This document shows, piece by piece, positions 30,179-38,680 of a stretch of 61,090 nucleotides of DNA. This DNA comes from a virus. The position numbers and the translations under genes are program-made. The notes beneath the pieces were generated by a model. That model did no database searches. It saw only the letters and a list, made by a program, of their open reading frames with translations, and was not told the origin of the DNA. The stretch covers positions 1 to 61,090 of the IMG/VR virus record IMGVR_UViG_3300009024_000013; one strand, given 5' to 3'. How positions within the stretch are numbered: position 1 is the first letter of the stretch; the number at the start of each line of letters is the position of its first letter.

Positions 30179-30553
30179 ATGGCATCAACACTTAAAGACT
30201 TTTATATGAGAACTGAAACTGATCCAAATTATAAAAAGGGAGTTTTACAAATATCGGATGATACCGAAGAAGCAATATCTCAAATTAAAATGACTGTTTT
30301 AACTGAAAGAGGAAGCGTGTTAGGAGAACCTGAGTTTGGGTTAGATGTAAATAAATATCTTTTTGATTTTGAAACAGACCCTTTTAATTTATCCAATGAG
30401 GCTAATAATCAGATAGAAAGATATGTTGCATCTGCTAAAATTAAAAATATAGACGTGGCTCCTTCTAAATATACAGACGAAAAAGACAGGGATGTATTTG
30501 TATTAAAAATAAATATCGATGGAGATAATCCATTTGGTATATTCTACGGATAA
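30179..30553 (+). CDS. Baseplate wedge protein, gp25/GPW family
   Basis: A 124-residue protein of the gp25-like lysozyme-related baseplate family. The hallmark is MTVLTERGSVLGEPEFGLDVNKYLFD (T-x-x-G-x-x-x-x-P-E-F-G), with a conserved second half (ISRYV-like QIERYVASAKIKNIDV). In T4 gp25 joins the wedge to the sheath and starts sheath polymerisation. It has 15 bases between it and the upstream structural gene and ends convergently to a small gene next to the portal. Confidence 0.88.
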   Translation: MASTLKDFYMRTETDPNYKKGVLQISDDTEEAISQIKMTVLTERGSVLGEPEFGLDVNKYLFDFETDPFNLSNEANNQIERYVASAKIKNIDVAPSKYTDEKDRDVFVLKINIDGDNPFGIFYG

Positions 30554-30560
30554 AAACGTA

Positions 30561-30770
30561 TTAAGATTTTAAATATTCTATCTTTTCAGTTGGAATAATT
30601 ACACTTCCGTTAGGTTCAAACCACTCAGCAGTTTTCCCTATAGACTTATCAATTAAATCGTCTACTGGATGCTTATGTACTTTATGAGTATTAGGTCCAT
30701 GTGTAACATTTAATTGCTCAGGATTACTTCCTTTTAAAACTTTGCCTGATATTATCCCTTTCTTTATCAT
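30561..30770 (-). CDS. Small protein downstream of the portal
   Basis: A 69-residue, His-containing protein (MIKKGIISGKVLKGSNPEQ...HGPNTHKVHKHPVDD). It starts two bases after the portal stop, so it is translated with it. No family is recognised; a minor head protein or assembly factor is possible from position. Confidence 0.55.
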   Translation of the reverse strand: MIKKGIISGKVLKGSNPEQLNVTHGPNTHKVHKHPVDDLIDKSIGKTAEWFEPNGSVIIPTEKIEYLKS

Positions 30771-30772
30771 AT

Positions 30773-32503
30773 TTATAATTGGCCTTCGCCTTTGGTTTCT
30801 CCACCATCCACTACTTCACTTCCTCCTTCAGGAGCCGCAGCTCCGCTACCAGCGGCCGCAGCTCCACCACCACCTACATCTGGCATAGCACCTCCTGCAC
30901 TTCCATCAGGCTTAGGGGGTTTGGAATTAGCTTCTTCCTGAGCTTCTTGCTCTTGTATGATGTAATTTTGGTTTGTTGAAATTTCATCATCTGACATTTT
31001 AAGTTCCTTTCTTATTAAATATTCAGTAGAGAAATATGGAGTACCATCATCGTTCATTACACCTTTCATGGCAGTGAAACTAGCTAATCTCTTATTAGCA
31101 ACTTCTCGTTCTTTCATTTCTTCAAACAAATTATCATTATTAAATTTAACGCCTATTGCGTTTTTAAATTTATGATCTCCTTTTATCTGAGGTATATCTA
31201 ATTCCATTTGTAACCAAAGAGGTTTAGTTATAAGTTCCTGTATAGTTGTTCTAATTCTATTTACGAATTTGTTATATCTTATTTCTTCTCTAGTAATACC
31301 TTCGGCATTGAGAGTAAATGCTCCCATTCCAGATTGACCTTCCCAACGAGAATATGGAATTTTAGAATCCATCTTTAATTTCTTTAAGAAGTGATTTAAT
31401 AATTCAGATCCAGATAGATTAGGTCCCGGATACTGTAATGGCTCAATCTTTACTTGTTCGTTTCTATCATTTACTGGTAAAACATAATTTTTATAAAATA
31501 AGATATTAGGTTGTCCGTTTACTTTTATTTCACCTGAATCATTGTCAAAGTTAATATCTTCCTTAAGAATATTTAAAAACTCTCTTACGTCTTCTTGTGC
31601 TTTTTGAATAGATTTAGAACCAACGGGAACAGTAGTGGTTAGTCTTATTGGAGCATTCATAACGTGCCATATAACCTTGCTTTGTTCAATAATTCTTAGT
31701 AGATTAAACGAACGTATTAGTCTTTCTACAAAGCTAACTCTTTTTGTTCTAAAATGATTCGAATAAGACAAGTATATTATTTGAGAATCTGTAAGCGTTC
31801 TAGTATGAGTACTATTTGGAGTATATTGGGTCCACTGTAAAAATAATTTACCTGCGTTATCTTTCGATAACTGGGGAACTATACTAGTAGGATCAAGTTC
31901 TTTATAGCCTATTATTTCCCTAGGGTTTTGAGGATTGTCATATATTATTTCAAACGCTAAATGACCTTCTACTAAATATTGATATACATATTGCCAGGCA
32001 GATATACCTTCACCAAACCCCCATGAATTATATATTTTATGAAAGTTTTCATTGTATTTTCGTATGACATTATCTTGATACTTTAATCGCTGTTCCTTTG
32101 AGTTTCCTTTGTACATCATTTTACCAATAGGATCAGACGGTTGGCAAAACATATTTTCATCATCATATACTATAACATCATCGGTTATAGTTTCTAATAC
32201 AAATTCTATTTCCCCATTGGATGCAATATCTCTAAGTCTTTCTCTTTTTATAGCATAGTCTAATTGAAAAAAGGCAACTGCTTTTGTTCTTAATTGAGAA
32301 GTAGTGTCAGATATAGCCATCGACATTCTCATCATCTCGTTCTGGCCATATTGTTCATTACTTCTAGCCATTAGTTGACTTTCTATGAATCCAATTGCCT
32401 GTGAATTCTTTAGTAAAAGATCTTCATGCCTAACATTGAATCTGCTTAATGCAGATAGTCTGCTGCTTAATCTATTTACTGTATTTTCTAAAAATCCTGC
32501 CAT
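30773..32503 (-). CDS. Portal vertex protein (gp20-like)
   Basis: A 576-residue portal. It has long helical segments, the T4-type core VIWHVMNAPIRLTTTVPVGSKSIQKA, the LNHFLKKLKMDSKIPYSR block that matches 'L.Y...KL..AL.VP.SR' of T4 gp20, and FVNRIRTTIQELITKPLWLQMEL in the stem/wing. The last ~50 residues are Pro/Gly/Ala-rich and disordered (PPKPDGSAGGAMPD...). The portal forms the dodecameric ring for DNA packaging. It is followed by a small gene and preceded by two more head genes on the same strand. Confidence 0.88.
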   Translation of the reverse strand: MAGFLENTVNRLSSRLSALSRFNVRHEDLLLKNSQAIGFIESQLMARSNEQYGQNEMMRMSMAISDTTSQLRTKAVAFFQLDYAIKRERLRDIASNGEIEFVLETITDDVIVYDDENMFCQPSDPIGKMMYKGNSKEQRLKYQDNVIRKYNENFHKIYNSWGFGEGISAWQYVYQYLVEGHLAFEIIYDNPQNPREIIGYKELDPTSIVPQLSKDNAGKLFLQWTQYTPNSTHTRTLTDSQIIYLSYSNHFRTKRVSFVERLIRSFNLLRIIEQSKVIWHVMNAPIRLTTTVPVGSKSIQKAQEDVREFLNILKEDINFDNDSGEIKVNGQPNILFYKNYVLPVNDRNEQVKIEPLQYPGPNLSGSELLNHFLKKLKMDSKIPYSRWEGQSGMGAFTLNAEGITREEIRYNKFVNRIRTTIQELITKPLWLQMELDIPQIKGDHKFKNAIGVKFNNDNLFEEMKEREVANKRLASFTAMKGVMNDDGTPYFSTEYLIRKELKMSDDEISTNQNYIIQEQEAQEEANSKPPKPDGSAGGAMPDVGGGGAAAAGSGAAAPEGGSEVVDGGETKGEGQL

Positions 32504-32529
32504 TGCTTATTATAGTTTTTATTTACGAT

Positions 32530-33207
32530 TTAAAAGAACTTAGATTCGAATCTTTCGAATATTCCTTCTATTCCACCTATTCTCTGGTTAAATATTATTC
32601 CATCTGAGGCTACTCCCATGTTGTATATATCGGGTAAAGCATTCCAGTCAAGTAATCTAACCTTCTTTATACTATTTATCTCATAGTTTTTTATTGCAAA
32701 ATTAACATTTGCATTAACAATCTTAGATATAAACGATTCGTTTACAGCAAAAAAGGGTTGCATATAAGATTGATCTCTTATTCTTTTACCAATAGGAGTA
32801 TCTATGGTTTTTAAATCTTCACTTACATATGGACTTATGAAATTATTTTTAACGTTCATAATAGCATAATATGAATCTAGTATAAGTCTTCGGTAAACAG
32901 GTGACATTAATTTTAAATTTAAAATAGATTGATAGTTTTCATTGTTTATATTTAATGCTATTCCAAATGGCATTGAATCATAATATGGTTTTTTCGTAAC
33001 AAAGAACTTATCGTCTTTATTGTCTACATAATCCTGCTTATCGTATGGAATAGTATCGGGAGATACTTGGGAACCTGTGTCTATACCGAGCGCGTATAAA
33101 TGACCTGGTATTAAACTAGGAGGCATGGGTTTTCCATACTCCTCTATTATTTTAAATGGATTATTTACAGGTGCTTTAATACTAATATCTCTAAGTAATT
33201 TCTTCAT
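32530..33207 (-). CDS. Putative head-tail or DNA-end protein
   Basis: A 225-residue protein between the gp4-like nuclease and the portal. The pattern PGHLYALGIDTGS...PYYDSMPFGIALNINNENYQSILNLKLMSPVYRRLI is one I loosely associate with small T4-like structural proteins, possibly the gp2 DNA-end-protector group, but the match is from memory and weak. In T4, gp2 and gp4 act together at head completion, which fits the neighbour. The N-terminus is basic (MKKLLRDISIK). Confidence 0.4.
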   Translation of the reverse strand: MKKLLRDISIKAPVNNPFKIIEEYGKPMPPSLIPGHLYALGIDTGSQVSPDTIPYDKQDYVDNKDDKFFVTKKPYYDSMPFGIALNINNENYQSILNLKLMSPVYRRLILDSYYAIMNVKNNFISPYVSEDLKTIDTPIGKRIRDQSYMQPFFAVNESFISKIVNANVNFAIKNYEINSIKKVRLLDWNALPDIYNMGVASDGIIFNQRIGGIEGIFERFESKFF

Positions 33208-33216
33208 AGTAATATC

Positions 33217-33729
33217 TTACAAATTCTTAAACAAAAAGTTTTCAGTTATTATTCCAAATTTTATACCTTTTGAATCTGCATAATCTTTAGCTGCTTCAAA
33301 TTTAGCTCTATTTATTAAATACGCCTTTGTATGACTAAGATAATGTTTCATTTGTTTTTCAGTCATTTTTTTTATAGGCTTAGGAGGTTGAGTGTATTTG
33401 AGAGGTTTTATTTCAAGTATCCACTTTTTTATATTTCCATTAGGGTCTCTTGTTACTATATAGGCGTCAACCCAATACTTACATGTTTTTTTAGTAACAG
33501 GATTCCAATAAGCAATACCAACAGGCTCCGATGAATATTTTAATATTTTTTCATTGTCGTCGCAGAACTTCAAAAATTTATATTCCCAACTAGATCTGTA
33601 TATTATCTGAGAAAGATCTCCATCGTATTTGTCAGGATTCTTAGGAATAAAATAACCCTGTCTTATCTTCCCCCTTCTAGGTTTTAAAGTATCTTTTATA
33701 CTTTTAGGTTTATTGTTTTTATTAGTCAT
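33217..33729 (-). CDS. Head completion nuclease-like protein (gp4-like)
   Basis: A 170-residue protein that fits the T4 gp4 (gp50) head-completion family. The pattern is G-x-(F/Y)-x-P-x-x-P-x-K-Y...IIYRSSWEYKFLKFCDDN...WNPVTKKTCKYWVDAYI...KWILEIKP, then a helical TKAYLINRAKFEAAKDYADSKGIKFGIITEN. The E-x-x-x-x-F...D...E-x-K arrangement is that of a PD-(D/E)XK nuclease. In T4 it is needed before tail joining. It overlaps the next gene by eight bases. Confidence 0.85.
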   Translation of the reverse strand: MTNKNNKPKSIKDTLKPRRGKIRQGYFIPKNPDKYDGDLSQIIYRSSWEYKFLKFCDDNEKILKYSSEPVGIAYWNPVTKKTCKYWVDAYIVTRDPNGNIKKWILEIKPLKYTQPPKPIKKMTEKQMKHYLSHTKAYLINRAKFEAAKDYADSKGIKFGIITENFLFKNL

Positions 33730-34153
33730 CTACGCTATCGCCTATGAATTTATCGGCTTTCTTAGGATCTAATTTTCCTTGTTCTACTAATTTTACAATA
33801 AGTGCAGACATTGCTAAATTTTCAGGAACTCCCTCTTTTTCCATCATTTCTATTTCATCAGACTCATATGCATCCTTTAAGTCGTTATACGCTTCTTCTG
33901 CAGCTTTTTCAACATCTTCTTCTGAACCTACTGCTTCTATCAACTCGTCTAAGATTTCTTCAGCTAGATTTAATTCGGATGCTATATCGTCCATATTGTT
34001 TGAATCTGGACCTTCTCCCATATTGTTCTCTATTGCTTTTCCTCTCGTTACTTCATAGCTAGATAGTTTATTATCATCATTTAAATCAGCTTTTTTAGGA
34101 TTTTTTAATCCGTGATTTTTGAATTCTGTTAAAGTTTTTACTAATTTTTTCAT
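33722..34153 (-). CDS. Acidic protein with EF-hand-like motif
   Basis: A 143-residue acidic protein. Residues 18-33 (NPKKADLNDDNKLSSY) contain a D-x-N-D-D-x-x-L calcium-loop-like motif as in dockerin or EF-hand repeats, followed by RGKAIENN. The rest is acidic helix (DIASELNLAEEILDELIEAVGSEEDVEKAAEEAYNDL). The start MKKLVKTLTE is a weak version of the targeting signature. Next to gp4- and gp20-like genes, it may be a prohead core or calcium-binding internal protein. Confidence 0.55.
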   Translation of the reverse strand: MKKLVKTLTEFKNHGLKNPKKADLNDDNKLSSYEVTRGKAIENNMGEGPDSNNMDDIASELNLAEEILDELIEAVGSEEDVEKAAEEAYNDLKDAYESDEIEMMEKEGVPENLAMSALIVKLVEQGKLDPKKADKFIGDSVDD

Positions 34154-34179
34154 TTAAAAAGTTATTTTTATTTATTTAT

Positions 34180-35322
34180 TTACAAATATAGTATGTCAAA
34201 CAGTGAATTTGTAAAATATGAGTCTAGTGTTTTATTAAACTCTTTTATACTAAAAAATGAAGAGTTTAATTTAATTAAAAACATGTAAAGCATATTCACA
34301 TCAGTTATTTTTTTAATATCTATTAAATGTTTTGGGAAGTCATTCTTTAAATCTTTTATCAACTTAGACCACATGAAGACTTCATATCCTTCTTGTAAAA
34401 GTTTAATAGATTGTGTTTTTCCAGCTTTGTCATTGTCGAATAATATCCTAACTTTAGCGTCCTCTGAGAGCATTGCTATAGTCTCCTTTATTTTACCTAC
34501 ACCGGTTGATGCTATACCATTATGTAAAAACATTGAATCAAATTGACCTTCGCATATTGTTATTTTTTTCTTAAAATCTATATTCAATATATTAAATATG
34601 TTATTGAGAGAATCTATTTCATTTAGCTCTTCTTCGGTCATTCCTAATTTAGAAACTTCTCTATTTATTTCTGAATAGTTCATCATTTTATATTTAGGGC
34701 CCCAATAATTATCGTCTATGGACCTGACGGAATATCCTAATATTTTGTTTGAAACATTATCTTTATTAAAAATAAATATCTTTTCAGATTTAGAATCTTC
34801 ATAGCAACATTCTGAAAAGGAATCGCACTTATCTAATTCTCTGCTTATTATGTATTTTGAACATTTTGAATTAGCTGAGTTAGTATCTATTTTATTTAAT
34901 GAAAACCTATCTGCAAAGTATTCTAAATCAACCAACTTATGTTTTAAATCTTGATTTATTAAGAAAGTAAGAAGAGATAATTTTTTCCTTGATTTAACAT
35001 TTGTTTTAAGACCGCCTTTAATAAAGAGGTCAGGTGGCATTAAACTATATTCATGACAATATCTAGATATAAATTTATCGAGATCCATAAATATCATGCA
35101 TCCATCGTTATAACATTTATAAGTATTGCTTTCCAAATAGATATTACCTCTACGTTTAGATTTCTTTTTTTCAGAATCTCCACATACTGGACATGCTAAG
35201 TTTATTTTTTTAGGATTAGCTTCGTCTATTTTATGCTTAATGGGATCATCAGGAAATCTATTTAGCATAACTTCTTTTAAGAACTCCGGAAGAGTAGTAT
35301 TAGTATCTAAATCTATATTCAT
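34180..35322 (-). CDS. DNA primase (T4 gp61-type)
   Basis: A 380-residue primase. The N-terminal zinc-binding unit is CPVCG...YKCYNDGC (C44, C47, C70, C75), and a Toprim core follows: ITICEGQFDSMFLHNGIASTG (Glu of the Toprim motif) and VRILFDNDKAGK (the DxD-like DND). It makes RNA primers for lagging-strand synthesis, normally with a gp41-like helicase, which is not in this window. It starts three bases after the stop of the polymerase half-gene, so the two are co-translated. Confidence 0.88.
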   Translation of the reverse strand: MNIDLDTNTTLPEFLKEVMLNRFPDDPIKHKIDEANPKKINLACPVCGDSEKKKSKRRGNIYLESNTYKCYNDGCMIFMDLDKFISRYCHEYSLMPPDLFIKGGLKTNVKSRKKLSLLTFLINQDLKHKLVDLEYFADRFSLNKIDTNSANSKCSKYIISRELDKCDSFSECCYEDSKSEKIFIFNKDNVSNKILGYSVRSIDDNYWGPKYKMMNYSEINREVSKLGMTEEELNEIDSLNNIFNILNIDFKKKITICEGQFDSMFLHNGIASTGVGKIKETIAMLSEDAKVRILFDNDKAGKTQSIKLLQEGYEVFMWSKLIKDLKNDFPKHLIDIKKITDVNMLYMFLIKLNSSFFSIKEFNKTLDSYFTNSLFDILYL

Positions 35323-35325
35323 GTT

Positions 35326-36777
35326 TTAAAAATTAAGTTCTACTTGCTGCTGTTCATCTTCATTGGAAGAGTATTCTTTTAATTCTATGTTTAATCTCTT
35401 AGCTGTTCTTTTTCTAAAAGGATGCAGTTTGGAATTAGGAACAACTTTTGTATTTAATCCATATTTAGATATTATACTTAGGTATTCTGTGAAATCATTA
35501 CTTTGTATTTCAGCATTAGGATTACCTATTATTTTCCAAAATCTTTCAGGTATCTCTTCGTATTCTAATGTTTTTTCATTTATTATATAAAGAGGATATT
35601 TGTCTTCGTCACTCAATGGCTTTTTAGAACCAGTTTTAACCATGTTTATATTTCTTTTTAAGTGAACATTGAATTCAGTTAAACCTAATGCAACTAATTG
35701 TCTATTAATAGGCTCAACTATCAGTGAAAAAAACTGTTTACTATAATCTAAAGGAAGAGCAACTTCTGTTGGATAATTACCAGGTGAATATGCAAACACA
35801 TCCCATTCCTTATTGTTTTCTTTAGGATAATAATACTTTATTTTTTCACCTTCTTTAACCTTTTGATATTTACCCGTTAATTCGTTGATTACTAAAAGGT
35901 GATTATAGTAAGCAGCTGCTCTTGCATATATAGGGATTCCTTTAAGTAAAGTTAGCTTAGTTTCATTTTTTACATATTTGTTATATACCCTACAACTAAA
36001 TGTTTGAGCCAATTCATCAGTTGTTTTTAATTTCATTTCTTTTTTTATAGATTCAAATAGAGGAATAAGATCCTCCTCTGGATTTATAGACGATCCTTTT
36101 TCTAAGATTATTTTTGTTAACTTAGATAAATGATTTCTAGCCCATATTGGATAAGAACCCTTTATCATTTCTAATCCCTTAAATACATCATACTCTTTAC
36201 CTTTTTCCTTTAAAAGAGTTTGATCAGAATTGGGTTCATATGAAACTCTAAGGGCGTAGTTTTTCTTTTTCAGCCACATGGCCTTAGCAGATAAGTTTTC
36301 AAGTTCAAAATTTTGTTGATTGACTGTATTAAAATGTTTTCCGTATTTGTCAAAAGCTGTATTAAAATATTCAGCTAACCTGTATTCATCAATTTTAATA
36401 CATAACTTTAAATATTGTTCTTCTGTTAATTTAGGTAGCCCTTGTATAGAATTAATAGCTGAACCAAACTCTACATATATAGAATCGGTATCTGTATAAA
36501 TAGCTGCTTCTGAATTTATAGGTTTAATATCATATTTGTCTATACCTAGTTTTTTATGAAGCTCGTTATCTAAATGCCACCTTTCTTTAAAATAAAAGTT
36601 AACGGCTTTAATTGTAAATTTAATAAGGTCTTGTCCTTGCAATGTTATACTTTGCGCTAAATCTACATTAAAGAAATAAAACCACTTATTTCCAAATGCA
36701 CCATATATGGAATTAATAAGTAGTTTAATTGCGAGTTGTTCTAAGTCTAATTTTTTGTATAAAGATTCTTTATTCAT
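35326..36777 (-). CDS. Family-B DNA polymerase, C-terminal half only
   Basis: A 483-residue protein with the C-terminal palm and thumb of a T4 gp43-type polymerase. Motif B is KLLINSIYGAFGNKWF (17-32) and motif C is YTDTDSIYVEF (about 94-104), with the third palm strand and thumb following. The N-terminal domain, the 3'-5' exonuclease and motif A (DxxSLYPS) are absent. Upstream is a divergent gene with its own promoter, not the missing half, so the polymerase is encoded in two pieces. The C-terminus QQQVELNF looks like a sliding-clamp binding tail. The partner must lie outside the window. Confidence 0.88.
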   Translation of the reverse strand: MNKESLYKKLDLEQLAIKLLINSIYGAFGNKWFYFFNVDLAQSITLQGQDLIKFTIKAVNFYFKERWHLDNELHKKLGIDKYDIKPINSEAAIYTDTDSIYVEFGSAINSIQGLPKLTEEQYLKLCIKIDEYRLAEYFNTAFDKYGKHFNTVNQQNFELENLSAKAMWLKKKNYALRVSYEPNSDQTLLKEKGKEYDVFKGLEMIKGSYPIWARNHLSKLTKIILEKGSSINPEEDLIPLFESIKKEMKLKTTDELAQTFSCRVYNKYVKNETKLTLLKGIPIYARAAAYYNHLLVINELTGKYQKVKEGEKIKYYYPKENNKEWDVFAYSPGNYPTEVALPLDYSKQFFSLIVEPINRQLVALGLTEFNVHLKRNINMVKTGSKKPLSDEDKYPLYIINEKTLEYEEIPERFWKIIGNPNAEIQSNDFTEYLSIISKYGLNTKVVPNSKLHPFRKRTAKRLNIELKEYSSNEDEQQQVELNF

Positions 36778-36798
36778 TATAAAATATTTAATATCTTT

Positions 36799-36806
36799 TA
36801 TAAATA
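36799..36806 (+). promoter_or_regulatory. Late promoter-like box TATAAATA
   Basis: An exact TATAAATA 20 bases before the start codon at 36827, followed by AAAGAAGG, one of the few Shine-Dalgarno-like strings in the window. Confidence 0.55.
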
Positions 36807-36826
36807 ATTTAAAGAAGGTTTTAAAT

Positions 36827-37381
36827 ATGTTATACGAATTATTTCCATTTTTAAAATCTTTTCCATTTGACCAATATATTATATCTGGAGGAAAAGGGGA
36901 AGAGGAAGAGGAAAATGAACAAAAAGATTCATTTGAAGACGAATTATTTAATTTTAAATATGTATATCGAGATAAAGATATAGTTATATCTTTTTACGAT
37001 ACTGATATACTATTTTTAGATGTGATATCTAAAGACATAACCGTATTAGACGGGATTAGAAAAAGCATAGACAAGGGGCTAGATTCTAATTCAATGACAG
37101 TTAAATTCACATCTATACGTAAAGCTAAAACGTTTCTAAAAAAGATAAAATCACCCGCTGAAAACGCTGATACTTTTAAAACAGTGTTAAACGGTCTTCA
37201 GGAAATGAACGAAGTTGAGCTTTCTGAAGATATTATAAATAAAATAGATGAATTAGATAAGAAGTTAAAAGATGAAAAACTAAACGTAAATGAATTAATT
37301 ACAATAGATTCATATTTAGATTTTCAATTACACCATGCTAAGATAATGTTAGGAATTGTCATAGCATCAAAAATACACTAA
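36827..37381 (+). CDS. Hypothetical protein upstream of phoH
   Basis: A 184-residue acidic protein. I start at the ATG that follows the late box and AAAGAAGG; the frame is open for another 40 codons upstream but that part runs antisense into the polymerase gene. It has a Gly/Glu-rich linker at residues 20-35, a beta-rich domain (YVYRDKDIVISFYDTDILFLDV) and a helical C-terminus. No family is recognised. Confidence 0.6.
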   Translation: MLYELFPFLKSFPFDQYIISGGKGEEEEENEQKDSFEDELFNFKYVYRDKDIVISFYDTDILFLDVISKDITVLDGIRKSIDKGLDSNSMTVKFTSIRKAKTFLKKIKSPAENADTFKTVLNGLQEMNEVELSEDIINKIDELDKKLKDEKLNVNELITIDSYLDFQLHHAKIMLGIVIASKIH

Positions 37382-37387
37382 TTATAC

Positions 37388-38149
37388 ATGAGTAAAAAAA
37401 GCAGAAGAAATAAAAGGCTATCTGAAGCCGAAATTCAAGAAGTTGAAGAATTTGTATGGAGCAGAAATGTAGAAGAAGATAAGTTTCTTCAAACAATGTC
37501 TATAAATACTAAATGCAAAACCACAAATCAAAAACTATTAGTTAATTCAATTAAACAAAATATGATAACTATATGTAACGGTTTTCCTGGATCTGGAAAA
37601 ACTTTTTTATCATGTTCTGAAGCTTTAAAACTAATTAAATCAAGACCTAAGTACAAAAGGATTGTCTTAATTAAATCAATCACTGCTTTAAAAGGCGAAG
37701 AAATAGGTCATTTACCAGGTGACTTAAAAGAAAAAATGGCGCCTATTATGGAATCATTTACTGACAATATTAGAAAGCTAATAGGTAGAAGTAGAATGGA
37801 AAAATTAATAGAATTAGGTGTAATAGAAATAGTACCAATAGCATTTGCTAGAGGTAGAAGCATTGACAATTCTATTATATTAATAGATGAAGCCCAAAAT
37901 ATATCAATGGATAACATAAGAACACTGATGACGAGAATAGGGGATAACTCTAAAATGGTAATAATGGGCGACGTTAGACAAAAGGACATTAAAAATAAAA
38001 GTGATAGTTCTTTAGAAATAGTATTAGAAAAATTTAAAAATGTAGAAGGATTCGGTTGTGTTGAATTAAGAGATCCTGACGATGTAGTTAGAAACCCAAT
38101 CATTAAAATTGTTGAGCAAATTTTTGACAAGATAGAAACAAATAAATAA
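37388..38149 (+). CDS. phoH: PhoH-like ATPase
   Basis: A 253-residue P-loop ATPase of the PhoH family. Walker A is GFPGSGKT (65-72) and Walker B is SIILIDEAQN (162-171), with GDVRQKDI (sensor-like) and a basic GRSRMEKL. PhoH is common in marine phages, and the family is linked to RNA metabolism, though the exact role in phages is unsettled. It follows the hypothetical gene by six bases. Confidence 0.88.
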   Translation: MSKKSRRNKRLSEAEIQEVEEFVWSRNVEEDKFLQTMSINTKCKTTNQKLLVNSIKQNMITICNGFPGSGKTFLSCSEALKLIKSRPKYKRIVLIKSITALKGEEIGHLPGDLKEKMAPIMESFTDNIRKLIGRSRMEKLIELGVIEIVPIAFARGRSIDNSIILIDEAQNISMDNIRTLMTRIGDNSKMVIMGDVRQKDIKNKSDSSLEIVLEKFKNVEGFGCVELRDPDDVVRNPIIKIVEQIFDKIETNK

Positions 38150-38169
38150 TAACATAAAAAAATAAAAGT

Positions 38170-38640
38170 ATGAAAAATTATATAAAAGACTTTATTCAAT
38201 TTCAGAAGATTAATGAAGCAGTTGCCTCAGAAGACCTTCTTACTAAGGACATGGTTGCACAGGAAATGGTCGGAGAAGTCTCTTCAGCTGAAAGAGCAGC
38301 TGCTTATAAGAAATTTGAAGTTAAAGACAGTAAAGGTAAATCTTTAGGTCCGCCAGATATTATTGTGCTAAATCCTGAAAATAATAACATATTTCTAAGA
38401 TATCAAAAGAACCCTCAGTTATTTGAGTATGCAGAAAAAATATCGCTTAGTTATAACGGAAAACCTTTAAGACTAACCAGTAAACTGGTAGAAGAACCAA
38501 ACAAAGTCTCTAGAGATCCAGACGAAACATTATGTGTTGCCAAATTTGCATACCAACCAAAAGGTCTACCAAGTCCTATGAAAATAACTGTTATTTTCAG
38601 CTATAGCAAAATGGAAACTGCTATGCAATCATGGCGGTAG
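38170..38640 (+). CDS. Putative packaged protein of unknown function
   Basis: A 156-residue protein. MKNYIKDFIQFQKINE is one of the clearest examples of the shared N-terminal signature, with a cut after INE. The rest is a probable beta-sheet domain (DIIVLNPENNNIFLRYQ...MKITVIFSYS). No enzymatic motif is seen. Confidence 0.6.
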   Translation: MKNYIKDFIQFQKINEAVASEDLLTKDMVAQEMVGEVSSAERAAAYKKFEVKDSKGKSLGPPDIIVLNPENNNIFLRYQKNPQLFEYAEKISLSYNGKPLRLTSKLVEEPNKVSRDPDETLCVAKFAYQPKGLPSPMKITVIFSYSKMETAMQSWR

Positions 38641-38643
38641 AGG

Positions 38644-38680
38644 AACTGGCTACTAAAAATTAATTCAATGGTAGCTAGTT
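38644..38680. terminator. Possible terminator hairpin between convergent genes
   Basis: AACTGGCTAC (38644-38653) can pair with GTAGCTAGTT (38671-38680), nine pairs plus one G-U, around a 17-base loop. It sits between two convergent stop codons and overlaps the last codon of the helicase gene. No clear U-tract follows, so the call is weak. Confidence 0.3.

Noticed and set aside
35326-36826. Polymerase split as a sequencing frameshift
   Set aside because: No polymerase-like codons (motif A, exonuclease) occur in any frame upstream; the sequence there is a divergent gene.
36707-37381. Using the upstream start for the gene before phoH
   Set aside because: The first 40 codons run antisense to the polymerase gene and precede the TATAAATA box; the ATG at 36827 has both a late box and a purine-rich site.
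37708-38199. 163-codon minus-strand frame
   Set aside because: Antisense to phoH, whose Walker motifs are clear; the hydrophobic shadow arises from reading AT-rich codons in reverse.
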